Positions 25,103 to 34,117 of a stretch of DNA of 64,000 nucleotides are shown in pieces. The stretch comes from Dechloromonas sp. CZR5 (GTDB taxonomy: Bacteria; Pseudomonadota; Gammaproteobacteria; Burkholderiales; Rhodocyclaceae): the NCBI RefSeq assembly GCF_008711155.1, contig NZ_VUYQ01000007.1, forward strand, positions 62,001-126,000, given 5' to 3'. The notes beneath the pieces were generated by a model. That model had not been told where the DNA came from, made no database searches, and was given only the letters and a program-made list of their open reading frames with translations. The number at the start of each line of letters is the position of its first letter. Positions within the stretch are counted from its first letter, which is position 1. The position numbers and the translations under genes are program-made.

Positions 25103-26506
25103 ATGAACATCCTGACTTACGCGCGCCTGGCCTGGCAACGCCATGCCAACCTGCGCCGACTGGCCGCGCTGGCCGGTATCGGCGCCACGCTCGCCATGAC
25201 CATCCCGAACGCCCAGGCCGTTCCCAGCTACGCCCGGCAAACCGGCTCCGAATGCGCCGCCTGCCACGTCGGCGGCTATGGCCCGCAACTGACCCCCTAT
25301 GGCATCCGCTTCAAGATCAACGGCTACACCGATAGCGATGGCAAGGACGGCAAGATTCCGCTGTCGGCCATGATGGTGGTCAACGCCACCCGCACCGCGA
25401 AGGATGCACCGGAAGCCGACAAGGTCGAGCACTTCAACGGCAACAACAACGTCGCCATGCAGGAAGCGTCCGTTTTTGTCGCCGGCAAGCTGGCCGACAA
25501 CATCGGCAGTTTCGTCCAGGTGACCTATTCCGGTGTCGATCGCACCTACGCCCTCGATCAAGCCGATGTGCGCTACGCCCGCAGCCTGAAACTCGGCGAC
25601 AAGGAGATGACCGTCGGCGTCTCGCTGAACACCAATCCAACGCTGACCGACCCATTCAACACCTTGGGTCAGTGGCGCTTTCCTTACACCCAGTCGGACT
25701 TCAATCCCGGCTTCGGCCCGGCTGCACCCAAGGTTGAAAGCCTGGGTGGCGGTGTCATGGGCGTGAATGCCTACGCCTTCTACGACGACAGCCTCTATGC
25801 CGAACTCGGTCTGTACAACAACCTGTCGAAGAAGGCCCTGAATGTCTTCAATACCGAAGACCAGGGCAAGTTCAAGGGACTGGGCACCTATGGCCGCATC
25901 GCCTACTTCAAGGACCGCAAGCGCGACAACTTCTCGTTCGGGCTGTTCGGTTTCAGCGCCGACATTCAGGATCGCGCCGATCCCGGCCCAGCGGACAAGT
26001 ACCGCGACCTCGGACTCGATGCCTCCTACCAGTACCTAGGCAACCGCCAGCATATCTTCACGGCCAATGCGAGCTACGTGCGCGAATGGCAACGCCTGAA
26101 CGCCACGCTGGCGGGGGCCGACGACGTGCATAACAGCATCGACCAGTTCCGTGCGGCCGGTTCCTATCATTTCGACCAGACTTGGGGAGGCACCGTTGGC
26201 CTCTTCGACTTGCGCGGCAAATCCAACAGCAGCCTCTACAGCTCGGTTGACGACACCACCGGTCTGGTCACCAATGGCTCGATCAACGGCCGCCCGAACA
26301 CCCGGGGCTACATCCTGCAAGCCGACTGGACCCCCTGGGGCAAGGAAGGCTCGTGGGGCAATGGCTGGGCCAACGTCCGTGTCGGCATCCAGTACACCGG
26401 CTACAACCGCTTCATGGGTGGCTCGACCTATCTCGACAACGACGGCAACGAGCGCCGGGCTCGCGACAACAACACCACCATGCTGTTCCTGTGGACCTCG
26501 ATCTAA
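25103..26506 (+). CDS. Cyc2-like fused monoheme cytochrome-porin, outer membrane
   Basis: A 467-residue protein with a signal peptide of about 39 residues ending at NAQA. A very short heme domain follows at once: PSYARQTGSECAACH, heme site residues 51-55, then GPQLTPYGIRFKINGYT. The remaining 390 residues are aromatic- and glycine-rich beta strands ending in LWTSI, typical of a porin barrel. N-terminal ARQTG..C..CH then LT.YG..FK..GYT, fused to a barrel of about 16 strands, is the architecture of Cyc2 outer-membrane iron oxidases. Length and layout fit, but homology was judged by eye. It is followed by a small cytochrome c and divergent from a NapC-like gene. Confidence 0.68.
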   Translation: MNILTYARLAWQRHANLRRLAALAGIGATLAMTIPNAQAVPSYARQTGSECAACHVGGYGPQLTPYGIRFKINGYTDSDGKDGKIPLSAMMVVNATRTAKDAPEADKVEHFNGNNNVAMQEASVFVAGKLADNIGSFVQVTYSGVDRTYALDQADVRYARSLKLGDKEMTVGVSLNTNPTLTDPFNTLGQWRFPYTQSDFNPGFGPAAPKVESLGGGVMGVNAYAFYDDSLYAELGLYNNLSKKALNVFNTEDQGKFKGLGTYGRIAYFKDRKRDNFSFGLFGFSADIQDRADPGPADKYRDLGLDASYQYLGNRQHIFTANASYVREWQRLNATLAGADDVHNSIDQFRAAGSYHFDQTWGGTVGLFDLRGKSNSSLYSSVDDTTGLVTNGSINGRPNTRGYILQADWTPWGKEGSWGNGWANVRVGIQYTGYNRFMGGSTYLDNDGNERRARDNNTTMLFLWTSI

Positions 26507-26522
26507 GACGCAAGGAGCGAAG

Positions 26523-26903
26523 ATGAAAAAACAAGCCATCAGTCTGCTGTTCTGCCTGAGCGCTACCCTGCTGGCGGCCCCGAGCTGGGCGACCGGCGAT
26601 GCCAGGAAAGGCGCCGATGTATTTGCCGAGGAATGCGGCGATTGCCATAGCGCCGCTGCCGGCAAGAACAAGAAAGGGCCCAGCCTGAACGGGGTATTCG
26701 GCCGCAAGGCTGGTTCGGTCACCGATTTTTCGGGTTATTCCGAGGCGATGAAACAAAGCGGCATCACCTGGGCGGCCGACAAGGTCGATGCCTACATCAC
26801 GCAACCCAGAAAAGTCGTTGCTGGCGGCAAGATGAAATACGACGGCCTCGGCGATGCCGCCGCTCGTGCCGATGTGATTGCCTACCTGATGTCGGTCAAG
26901 TAG
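26523..26903 (+). CDS. Class I cytochrome c (c2/c550-like)
   Basis: A 126-residue periplasmic monoheme cytochrome. The signal peptide ends at SWATGD. The heme site is CGDCHSAAAGKNKKGPSLNGVFGRKAG, and the axial Met region is GGKMKYDGL, both typical of soluble mitochondrial-type cytochrome c. It starts 16 bases after the Cyc2-like gene with AAGGAGC before the ATG, so the pair is one transcript. It is the natural periplasmic shuttle between the outer-membrane heme-porin and inner-membrane partners. Confidence 0.88.
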   Translation: MKKQAISLLFCLSATLLAAPSWATGDARKGADVFAEECGDCHSAAAGKNKKGPSLNGVFGRKAGSVTDFSGYSEAMKQSGITWAADKVDAYITQPRKVVAGGKMKYDGLGDAAARADVIAYLMSVK

Positions 26904-26937
26904 CAACAGGCCAAAACGCGGCAATCGTCGCCCAGGA

Positions 26938-26960
26938 AGCCCCGCCCTGCGGGGCTTTTT
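26938..26960 (+). terminator. Rho-independent terminator after the cytochrome c gene
   Basis: AGCCCCGC at 26938-26945 and GCGGGGCT at 26949-26956 with a CCT loop, followed by a T-run to 26960. It separates the cyc2-like unit from the czc operon. Confidence 0.92.
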
Positions 26961-26965
26961 CATTT

Positions 26966-26987
26966 CCTGTCACATGAGAGTGTCAGG
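26966..26987. promoter_or_regulatory. Imperfect dyad upstream of czcC
   Basis: CCTGTCAC at 26966-26973 and GTGTCAGG at 26980-26987 pair at seven of eight positions around a six-base spacer, 35 bases before the czcC ATG. It resembles TGACA/TGTCA palindromes bound by metal-responsive OmpR-type regulators. Confidence 0.4.
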
Positions 26988-27022
26988 CTAGCGACAGCTT
27001 CTTTTCGCTACTGTGCCGCCCC

Positions 27023-28273
27023 ATGAACACCAGACTTTCAATTTTGCTGCTGTGCCTTGCCGGATTGGGCAGCGGGACTCTTCATGCCGAGCCGCCGCCG
27101 GCACGCTCGCTGCCACTCAAGGAAGTCGAGCGGCTGGTGCTCGAGAACAACCGCAGCCTGCTCGGCGCCCGACGCGCCACCGCGGCAGGCAAGGCCGGCA
27201 TCGACATGGCCGGCGCCCGTCCGAACCCGGTCGTATCGCTCAACACCAGCGGCATCAATGGTCGCCGCCCCACCGCCGGTGGCGGCAGCATCGACACCAC
27301 CTTGCGCATCGACCAGCCGATCGAACGCGGCAACAAGCGCGACTTGCGTATTTCGGTAGCCGATGCACTCCTGCAGGCCAATCGCTCCGACGAATCCGAC
27401 AGTTTGCGCCAGCAAATACTGCTCGCCCGCCAGGCCTATTTCGATCTGAAAGCCGCCGAAGAAAAGTCGCGCTTGAGCGATGAGTCGGCACAGCTCGCCC
27501 ATCAGATATCGAGCAAGGCCGAGCTGCGGCTCAAGGCCGGCGACCTCTCGGCTGCCGACGCCGCCCGTATCCGTGCGGATGCCCTGAAAGCCGACAGCGA
27601 AGCCACCCAGGCCCGCATCGAGTTGCGCCGCGCCCGCCTGTCACTGGCTCAACTGCTGGCCATCGAAAGCGATGCACCACGGCTGGCTACGGTCGATCCG
27701 TGGCCATCCCTGGCGACGTTGCCCACGGCAACGAGCGATATCGAAAACCGCCCCGACGTGGTCGCCGCCCGCCAACGCCTCGATGCCACCGAACGCGGCA
27801 TCGCCCTGGCCAAATCCCTGCAGGTTCGCGACATCAGCATCGGGGCGCAGGTTGAACGGGTGCCCGACGATCGCCCGAGCACGACCTACGGCTTCGGCGT
27901 CAGCATTCCCCTCTTCACCGGCTACGACTATCGCGGCGAAATTCGCCGCGCCCATGTCGACCGCGACGTTGCCAGCGATGAACTGGCCCGCATCCGCGCC
28001 ACGGCGGCCGCCGAACTGGAACAGTCCGCCTATGAGGCCGAACGCCTGAGTGAGAGAGCACGCAGCCTGCAGGGAGAAGCGCTCCCTGCTGCGCGCAAGG
28101 CCCATGCCGCCATCGTCCTCGCCTTCACACACGGCGCTGCATCGGCACTCGATGTGATTGATGCCCGCCGCAGCCTGTTCGCCATCGAAACCGATACCAC
28201 CCTCGCCCTGTCCGATGCGGCCAAGGCCCGCGCCGCCTGGGCGGCCGCACGCCATCGCCCGGAATTGCCATGA
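27023..28273 (+). CDS. czcC: TolC-family outer-membrane factor of an HME-RND efflux pump (CzcC-like)
   Basis: A 416-residue protein with a signal peptide (LSILLLCLAGLGSGTLHA). It has two internally similar alpha-helical halves with long coiled segments (VLENNRSLLGARRAT and RQRLDATERGIALAKSLQ) and barrel strands containing PNPVVSLN and YGFGVSIPLF, the standard TolC/CzcC plan. It forms the outer-membrane tunnel for the pump encoded by the next two genes. The stop overlaps the czcB ATG by four bases. Confidence 0.86.
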   Translation: MNTRLSILLLCLAGLGSGTLHAEPPPARSLPLKEVERLVLENNRSLLGARRATAAGKAGIDMAGARPNPVVSLNTSGINGRRPTAGGGSIDTTLRIDQPIERGNKRDLRISVADALLQANRSDESDSLRQQILLARQAYFDLKAAEEKSRLSDESAQLAHQISSKAELRLKAGDLSAADAARIRADALKADSEATQARIELRRARLSLAQLLAIESDAPRLATVDPWPSLATLPTATSDIENRPDVVAARQRLDATERGIALAKSLQVRDISIGAQVERVPDDRPSTTYGFGVSIPLFTGYDYRGEIRRAHVDRDVASDELARIRATAAAELEQSAYEAERLSERARSLQGEALPAARKAHAAIVLAFTHGAASALDVIDARRSLFAIETDTTLALSDAAKARAAWAAARHRPELP

Positions 28274-29463
28274 CTCGACAACCCACCCCGCTCCGCGCCC
28301 GCCTCGCCTCCCCTCTGGCCCGTGGCGCGCTCATCGTCATCGCCGCTCTTGCGCTCGGTGCCGGCGGTGCCAGCCTCTGGCATGCGCACAATCCGCGTCC
28401 CGGCGCACCGGCCGACAAGGTACGTGCCCCGGCCAACCATCTGAGCCTGCCGGAAGATGCCGGCCAACTGGCGTTTCTGAAGCTGGAAACGGTTAGCCTG
28501 TCTGCGCTTCCGGCCAGCGAGCCGATGAACGCCCGGCTGAGCGTGGCCGAAGACCTCACCGCTCGCATATTTCCACCGCTCGCCGGCCGCGTCGTGTCCT
28601 TGCAAGCCGCCATCGGCGACAGTGTCAAACCCGGCGCCCAACTGGCCGTCCTCGACGCCCCCGACTTCGGCCAGGCCATTGCCGACCTGCGCAAGGCAGA
28701 AGCCGACAGCAACCAGAAACACAAGGCGCTCAACCGGGCAGAGACCCTCTTCCAGGGCGATGCACTGGCCCGGCGCGATCTGGAAGTCGCCCAAGCCGAT
28801 GCGCAGAGCGCCAATGCCGAGGCCGAGCGCGCCCGCTTGCGCCTGGCCAACCTGGCACCGGCCGGCAGCAAGATCGAAGGCCAGCGCCTGGTGCTGCGCG
28901 CCCCACTGGCCGGCATCGTGGTCGACCGCCAGGCCAATCCGGGCACCGAGGTCCGGCCCGATGCCAACAATCCCTTGTTCGTCATTTCCGACCTGCGTCG
29001 CCTGTGGCTCAACATCGATTTGCCGGAAAAGGCCGCTGCACTCGCCAAGGCAGGCGAGACGGTCAGTTTCACGCTCGATGCCTACCCTGGCGTGGACTTC
29101 ACCGGTCAGGTCGACCGCGTCGGCGCCAGCGTCGACCCAGCCACCCGCCGTATCCCGGTAAGGGCCGTGGTCGATAACGGCGATGGTCGGCTGAAGCCGG
29201 AAATGTTCGCCCGCGCCACGCTGAGCGCTCCCGATGCAGCCAAGGTGGTTCGCCTGCCCGTCAGTGCCCTGCTAACTGGCGGCCTGTCGGCCCATGTTTT
29301 CGTGCAGATCGGGACCCGCGAATTCGAGCGCCGGCCGGTCAGCGTGGCCCGCCAGGATAGCGAATTCGCCTACCTGAGCGCGGATTCGCCGCTCAAGGCC
29401 GGGGACATCGTCGTCGTGCGCGGCGCGCTCTTGCTCGCCTCCGAACTGGCACAGGGAGAATAA
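28270..29463 (+). CDS. czcB: RND periplasmic adaptor (CzcB-like membrane-fusion protein)
   Basis: A 397-residue protein with one N-terminal helix. The lipoyl/biotinyl-like halves are LAGRVVSLQAAIGDSVKPGAQLAVLD and VLRAPLAGIVVDRQANPGTEV, split by an alpha-hairpin rich in Ala, Glu and Lys, then beta-barrel and membrane-proximal domains. It links CzcA with CzcC. No His-rich N-terminal metal domain is seen. Both ends abut or overlap the neighbouring pump genes. Confidence 0.86.
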   Translation: MTRQPTPLRARLASPLARGALIVIAALALGAGGASLWHAHNPRPGAPADKVRAPANHLSLPEDAGQLAFLKLETVSLSALPASEPMNARLSVAEDLTARIFPPLAGRVVSLQAAIGDSVKPGAQLAVLDAPDFGQAIADLRKAEADSNQKHKALNRAETLFQGDALARRDLEVAQADAQSANAEAERARLRLANLAPAGSKIEGQRLVLRAPLAGIVVDRQANPGTEVRPDANNPLFVISDLRRLWLNIDLPEKAAALAKAGETVSFTLDAYPGVDFTGQVDRVGASVDPATRRIPVRAVVDNGDGRLKPEMFARATLSAPDAAKVVRLPVSALLTGGLSAHVFVQIGTREFERRPVSVARQDSEFAYLSADSPLKAGDIVVVRGALLLASELAQGE

Positions 29464-29464
29464 G

Positions 29465-32400
29465 GTGCTGCCGAGCTTTTCCACCTTCGTCATCCGCCAG
29501 CGGATGTTCATTCTGGTGATGGCGGTCGCCCTCGCCGTGATCGGCTTCCGCGCCCTGCAGGACCTGCCGGTGGAAGCCTTCCCCGATGTCCAGGATGTCC
29601 AGGTCCAGGTCGTCACCCAATATCCCGGGCAATCGCCCGAAGAGGTGGAGCGCAACATCAGCATTCCCGTCGAGCGCGAGATGAGCGGCGTCCCGCGCGC
29701 CACGCAGGTCCGCTCGGTGTCGATCACCGGGCTGTCCGTGGTCACGCTGACCTTCTCGGAAGGCACCAACGATTACTTCGCCCGCAACCAGGTGCTGGAA
29801 AAGTTGCAGAACGTCAGTTTTCCACCGGGAATCCAGCCCCAACTGGCCCCGCTGGCCACCGCCGTGGGCGAGGTGTACCGGTACGTGCTGAGCGCCCCGG
29901 CCGAGATGCCGCCGCGCGAGGTACGCGCCCTGCAGGACTGGGTCGTGCGGCCGGCGTTGCGCCGCGTCGCCGGCGTGGCCGATATCAACAGTTTCGGTGG
30001 CGCCGTCAAGGAATACCAGGTTCGGATCAATCCGCCGGCCTTGATGCGCTACGGCATCACGCTCGACCAGGTCTCGCAGGCGCTGGTCAACGGCAACCAG
30101 AACGCATCCGGCGGCCTGATGAAACGGGGCGAGGAGTCGCTGGTCGTGCGGGCGGTTGGCCTCTACGCCTCGCTCGACGACATCCGTGCGACCGTGGTCT
30201 CGGCCAAGGATGGCAAGACGATCACCGTGGGTGACGTGGCCGACGTATCGGTCGGCGACCGCCCCCTCTCCGGCATCGTCGCCCACGACGGCCAGGATTC
30301 CGTGGTCGAAGGCATCATTCTGATGACCAAGGGCGGCGATCCATCGAAGGTCGTCGCCGAGGTATTGCAACGCGTCGATGAGCTGAATAACGGGCAACTG
30401 CCCAAGGGCGTCTCGATCAAGGCAATCTACCAGCGCACCGAGTTGGTCAAGCACACGGTGCATACCGTCATCGAGAACCTGCTGGCCGGCGCCCTGCTGG
30501 TGGTTTCGGTCCTGGTCATTTTCCTGCGCGAATGGCGGGCGGCCATGGTAGTGGCCGCGATCATCCCGCTCACGCTGCTCTTCGCGTTCACGCTGATGGA
30601 TCTGAAGGGCGTGCCCGCCAACCTGATTTCGCTCGGCACCGTCGACTTCGGGATCATCATCGACAGCGCCGTGGTGCTGGTCGAAGCGCTAATGGTCCGC
30701 CTGGCCGTCCACCAGCCCACAGCCGCCATCGAATCGGCCATCGGCCGCCGTTTCGATGCGCTGCGTTGGGTGACCGCGCACCTGACCAAGCCGATCCTGT
30801 TCTCGAAGGCCATCATCATTCTCGCCTTCCTGCCCATTTTCACCTTCCAGCGCGTCGAAGGCCGCATCTTCGCCCCGGTGGCCCTGATCCTGTCCTTCTC
30901 GCTGATCGGTGCCGTGCTGTTCACGCTGACCGTCGTTCCCGCCCTGCTCTCGCTGGTGCTGGCCAAGAATGACCTGTCAGAAAAGCACATCGACTGGCTT
31001 GCCCGCCTGCAGCGGGCCTACCGGCGCCTGCTGATGCAATGCCAACGCACCCCGCGCAAGGCCTTCGGTATCGGCGGCCTGATCGCCTTGCTGGCCTTTG
31101 GCCTGATCCCTTTACTGGGCAACGAATTCCTGCCCCGCCTTGACGAGGGCAACCTGTGGCTGACCATCACCCTCCCCCCAGGCTCCTCGCTGGAGCAGAG
31201 CAAGGACGTCGAGCGTGCCGTCCGTGCCACCCTGCGCACCTATCCGGAAGTCAAAATGGTGGTAACCCAGGTCGGTCGCCCGGATGACGGCACAGACCCC
31301 AAGGGTCCGAACAACATTGAAATCCTGGCCGACCTGCAGCCGCGTGGTGACTGGCGTTTTGCCGACAAGGAAGCGCTGGTCGAAGACATGTCCAACAAAC
31401 TGAAGGCCATTCCCGGCTTGCCAACCAATTTCTCGCAGGTCATCCAGGACAATGTGGAAGAAGCCCTGTCCGGCGCCCGGGGGGAAATCGTCGTGAAGAT
31501 TTTCGGTCCCGACCTGAACATCCTGCAGGACAAGGCCGAGCAGATCGCCGAGATTCTCCGCGCGACACGCGGCAGCCGCGATGTGGCGGCCTTCCAGCCT
31601 GCCGGACAGCCCGAATTGGCCATACTCCCGGACCGGATCAAGATGGCTCGACTCGGACTCTCGATGAACGATCTGAACAGTGCCGTGCAAAGCGCGCTCG
31701 GCGGCAATGCCGTGGGTGGCTTCTACGAGGGCGAACGCCGTTTCGACCTGGTGCTGCGCTTTGCCGCACCGTATCGAAACTCGGTGGAAGATGTCGGTGC
31801 CGTGCCGGTGGCCCTGCCCGACAACAAGGGTACGGTGCGCATTGCTGATTTTGCCACTGTCGAGGTCCGCGAAGGCGCATCTCGTATCGCTCGCGAGGCC
31901 GGGGGCCGCAATGTGCCGGTCAAGGCCAACCTGCAAGGTCGCGACCAGGGCAGTTTCGTTGCCGAAGCCATGGCCAAGGTCGCCAGTCAGGTCCAACTGC
32001 CGGCCGGTTATCGCATCGTCTGGGGAGGACAGTTCGAAAACCAGCAACGTGCCATGAAGCGCCTGGCCGTCATCGTCCCGGCCTCGTTGTTCGGTATCTT
32101 TGCATTGCTGTTCTGGGCCTTCCGCTCCATTCGCCTGGCCGGCCTGATTTTGGCGATGTTGCCCTTCAACATCGCTGGCGGCTTCTTCGCACTGGGCCTG
32201 GCCGGGCTGCACCTGTCGATTTCGGCTGCCGTCGGCTTCATCGCCGTGGCCGGTATTTCGGTGCAGAACGGGGTCATCATGGTCGAAGAAATCGTCCGTC
32301 TGGTCGATAACGGTTCCAGCCTGGTCCGCGCCATCACCGAAGGCGCCGTGTCCCGCCTGCGCCCCATCCTGATGACCGCGCTGATGGCCGGGCTCGGCCT

Positions 32401-32566
32401 GTTACCAGCAGCCTTGTCGAGCGCCATCGGTGCCGAAACGCAGCGTCCGTTCGCGGTGGTCATCGTCGGTGGCGTCGTCACCGCCACGCTGTTCACGCTC
32501 ACCCTGCTGCCACCACTTGCCTGGTGGGGTATGCGCCGGCACGGACAGGAAGACGACGAGCAATGA
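29465..32566 (+). CDS. czcA: Heavy-metal RND transporter (CzcA-like, HME family)
   Basis: A 1033-residue inner-membrane proton/metal antiporter with 12 predicted helices and two large periplasmic loops. The helix IV motif is DFGIIIDSAVVLVE; Asp 394, Asp 400 and Glu 407 have the same spacing as CzcA D402, D408 and E415, which points to divalent cations such as Zn, Co or Cd rather than Cu/Ag. The start is GTG 29465, one base after czcB. The N-terminal FVIRQRMFILVMAVALAVIGF segment is the standard RND start. Exact metal specificity remains uncertain. Confidence 0.88.
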   Translation: MLPSFSTFVIRQRMFILVMAVALAVIGFRALQDLPVEAFPDVQDVQVQVVTQYPGQSPEEVERNISIPVEREMSGVPRATQVRSVSITGLSVVTLTFSEGTNDYFARNQVLEKLQNVSFPPGIQPQLAPLATAVGEVYRYVLSAPAEMPPREVRALQDWVVRPALRRVAGVADINSFGGAVKEYQVRINPPALMRYGITLDQVSQALVNGNQNASGGLMKRGEESLVVRAVGLYASLDDIRATVVSAKDGKTITVGDVADVSVGDRPLSGIVAHDGQDSVVEGIILMTKGGDPSKVVAEVLQRVDELNNGQLPKGVSIKAIYQRTELVKHTVHTVIENLLAGALLVVSVLVIFLREWRAAMVVAAIIPLTLLFAFTLMDLKGVPANLISLGTVDFGIIIDSAVVLVEALMVRLAVHQPTAAIESAIGRRFDALRWVTAHLTKPILFSKAIIILAFLPIFTFQRVEGRIFAPVALILSFSLIGAVLFTLTVVPALLSLVLAKNDLSEKHIDWLARLQRAYRRLLMQCQRTPRKAFGIGGLIALLAFGLIPLLGNEFLPRLDEGNLWLTITLPPGSSLEQSKDVERAVRATLRTYPEVKMVVTQVGRPDDGTDPKGPNNIEILADLQPRGDWRFADKEALVEDMSNKLKAIPGLPTNFSQVIQDNVEEALSGARGEIVVKIFGPDLNILQDKAEQIAEILRATRGSRDVAAFQPAGQPELAILPDRIKMARLGLSMNDLNSAVQSALGGNAVGGFYEGERRFDLVLRFAAPYRNSVEDVGAVPVALPDNKGTVRIADFATVEVREGASRIAREAGGRNVPVKANLQGRDQGSFVAEAMAKVASQVQLPAGYRIVWGGQFENQQRAMKRLAVIVPASLFGIFALLFWAFRSIRLAGLILAMLPFNIAGGFFALGLAGLHLSISAAVGFIAVAGISVQNGVIMVEEIVRLVDNGSSLVRAITEGAVSRLRPILMTALMAGLGLLPAALSSAIGAETQRPFAVVIVGGVVTATLFTLTLLPPLAWWGMRRHGQEDDEQ

Positions 32567-32581
32567 GCGTACCGACGATTC

Positions 32582-32597
32582 CTGACGAACCCGTCAG
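32582..32597. other. Dyad after czcA
   Basis: CTGACG at 32582-32587 and CGTCAG at 32592-32597 with an AACC spacer lie 16 bases past the czcA stop and about 90 before the DUF2076 gene. No T-run follows, so an operator is as likely as a hairpin. Confidence 0.35.
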
Positions 32598-32687
32598 CAT
32601 CCAGCGACAATCTGTTGCAATTGCCGCCTTGAGTGTCACAGGCCCCGGCCCTATCTTGGTCTGGTCTCGTCAAAGGAGTGAAACCCC

Positions 32688-33284
32688 GTGAATACCCAGG
32701 AACGTGAGCAGCTCAATAATTTCTTGTCGCAACTGGTTGCCGCCCATGCCGGCCAGAAGGATGCCGATGCCGAGGCCCTGATTCGCGACGCCGTCGCCCG
32801 CCAGCCGGACGCTGCCTATCTGCTGGTGCAAAAAGCCTTTTTACAGGAACAGGCCATCGCTAGCGCGCGAAGCCGGATCGAGCAATTGCAGGGCGAAGTT
32901 GATAGCCTTCGGGCTACGCAGGGACGTGGCGGCTTTGCAAATGGCGATACCTGGGGCAACTCGGCATCGCGTCCGGTACCGCAGCCCGCTTCCCCTGGCG
33001 CGGCGCAGTCCGCCCCAACGTCGTCGTGGGGTTCCGGCTGGCTGGGCAATGTCGCGACGACCGCTGCCGGCGTGGCAGCCGGTGCATTCCTGTTCCAGGG
33101 CATCGAGAACCTGATCGGTCATCACGGCAGCAACAGCCTGTTCGGTGGTAACGCCCTCCCACAGCCCAACGAAACCACGGTGGTCAACAATTTTTTTGAG
33201 TCCGACAGCCTGGCATCGAACGGTTCCGGCTTTGCCGGCCTGAGCGATGGTCTGGACAGCGACGGCGACAGTAGCTGGATTTGA
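32688..33284 (+). CDS. DUF2076-type protein
   Basis: A 198-residue protein. The N-terminal 70 residues (EREQLNNFLSQLVAAHAGQKDADAEALI..., then AAYLLVQKAFLQEQAI) form a helical bundle typical of DUF2076, described as possible periplasmic ligand-binding proteins although no signal peptide is visible here. A Pro/Ser-rich linker, a hydrophobic Gly/Ala segment (GWLGNVATTAAGVAAGAFLFQGI) and an acidic C-terminus with DGLDSDGDSS follow. The start is GTG 32688 with an AAAGGAGTG site. It lies between czcA and the second two-component system. Its function is unknown. Confidence 0.7.
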   Translation: MNTQEREQLNNFLSQLVAAHAGQKDADAEALIRDAVARQPDAAYLLVQKAFLQEQAIASARSRIEQLQGEVDSLRATQGRGGFANGDTWGNSASRPVPQPASPGAAQSAPTSSWGSGWLGNVATTAAGVAAGAFLFQGIENLIGHHGSNSLFGGNALPQPNETTVVNNFFESDSLASNGSGFAGLSDGLDSDGDSSWI

Positions 33285-33345
33285 GTCCGGACAGTTTTTC
33301 CCCGGCATGCCGAGTATCCCCCTCTCCTGATCCACGGCATGCCAC

Positions 33346-33376
33346 GGAAGGCTCCTGCGGGAGCCTTCCACCTTTT
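33346..33376 (+). terminator. Terminator after the DUF2076 gene
   Basis: GGAAGGCTCC at 33346-33355 and GGAGCCTTCC at 33360-33369 with a four-base loop, then a short T-containing tail. Confidence 0.75.
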
Positions 33377-33451
33377 CAGCCGCGCAAAAGCCGAGTCCCG
33401 GCTGCGCTATCATAGTCAGCGTCGTCATCCGCCCCTAGGCTCCCCCTCACC

Positions 33452-34117
33452 ATGCGCATTCTGCTTGTCGAAGACGATACCCTGCTCGCCGATAGCATCC
33501 GCGAGGGCCTGGAAAAAGGCGGCTTTGCAGTCGACCACCTGAATGCCGCGGAGCCGGCCGTCTCGGCACTGGGCCTCACCCACTACGATCTGGCCATCGT
33601 CGATATCGGACTCCCCGGCATGTCCGGCCTGGATTTGATCCGCCTGCTACGCCAGCGCAACATCCTGGTTCCCGTCCTCATCCTGACCGCCCGCGACGGG
33701 CTGGACGACCGCATCAGTGGCCTGGACCTGGGCGCCGATGACTACATGGTCAAGCCCTTCCAGCTCCCCGAACTGCAAGCCAGGTTGCGTGCGCTGATCC
33801 GGCGCAGCCGATCATCCGCTTCTTCAGAGCTGACCGCTGGTGCCATCCGTCTCGACCTGGCTCGGCGCGTCGCCACGACCAATGGCGAAGACCTCGACCT
33901 CACGGGCCGGGAATGGGAAATTCTTCAGCAATTGATGCTGGCCATGCCCAATGTCGTGAATAAACAAAAAATGGCCGAGAGCCTGAGCGAGTGGGAAAAC
34001 GAAATCACCGCCAATGCGGTGGAAATCTATGTATCCCGACTTCGCCACAAGATTCAGGGCAGTGGTATCGAGATCAGGACCATCCGCGGCATCGGCTATC
34101 GCCTCGATGAACGCTAA
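33452..34117 (+). CDS. OmpR-family response regulator (TctD/QseB type), second copy
   Basis: A 221-residue regulator. The receiver has EDD at 7-9, Asp 51 in IVDIGLPGMSG and Lys in MVKPFQL; the winged helix has LTGREWEILQQLMLA and VEIYVSRLRHKI. It is a paralogue of the regulator at 23700-24371, with similar length and domain order. Adjacency to czcCBA suggests that it controls metal efflux. The sensor ATG lies inside its last codons. Confidence 0.88.
   Translation: MRILLVEDDTLLADSIREGLEKGGFAVDHLNAAEPAVSALGLTHYDLAIVDIGLPGMSGLDLIRLLRQRNILVPVLILTARDGLDDRISGLDLGADDYMVKPFQLPELQARLRALIRRSRSSASSELTAGAIRLDLARRVATTNGEDLDLTGREWEILQQLMLAMPNVVNKQKMAESLSEWENEITANAVEIYVSRLRHKIQGSGIEIRTIRGIGYRLDER

Noticed and set aside
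24718..26963. CRISPR or tandem-repeat array in the cytochrome region
   Set aside because: Only isolated inverted repeats are present; there is no repeated unit with spacers.
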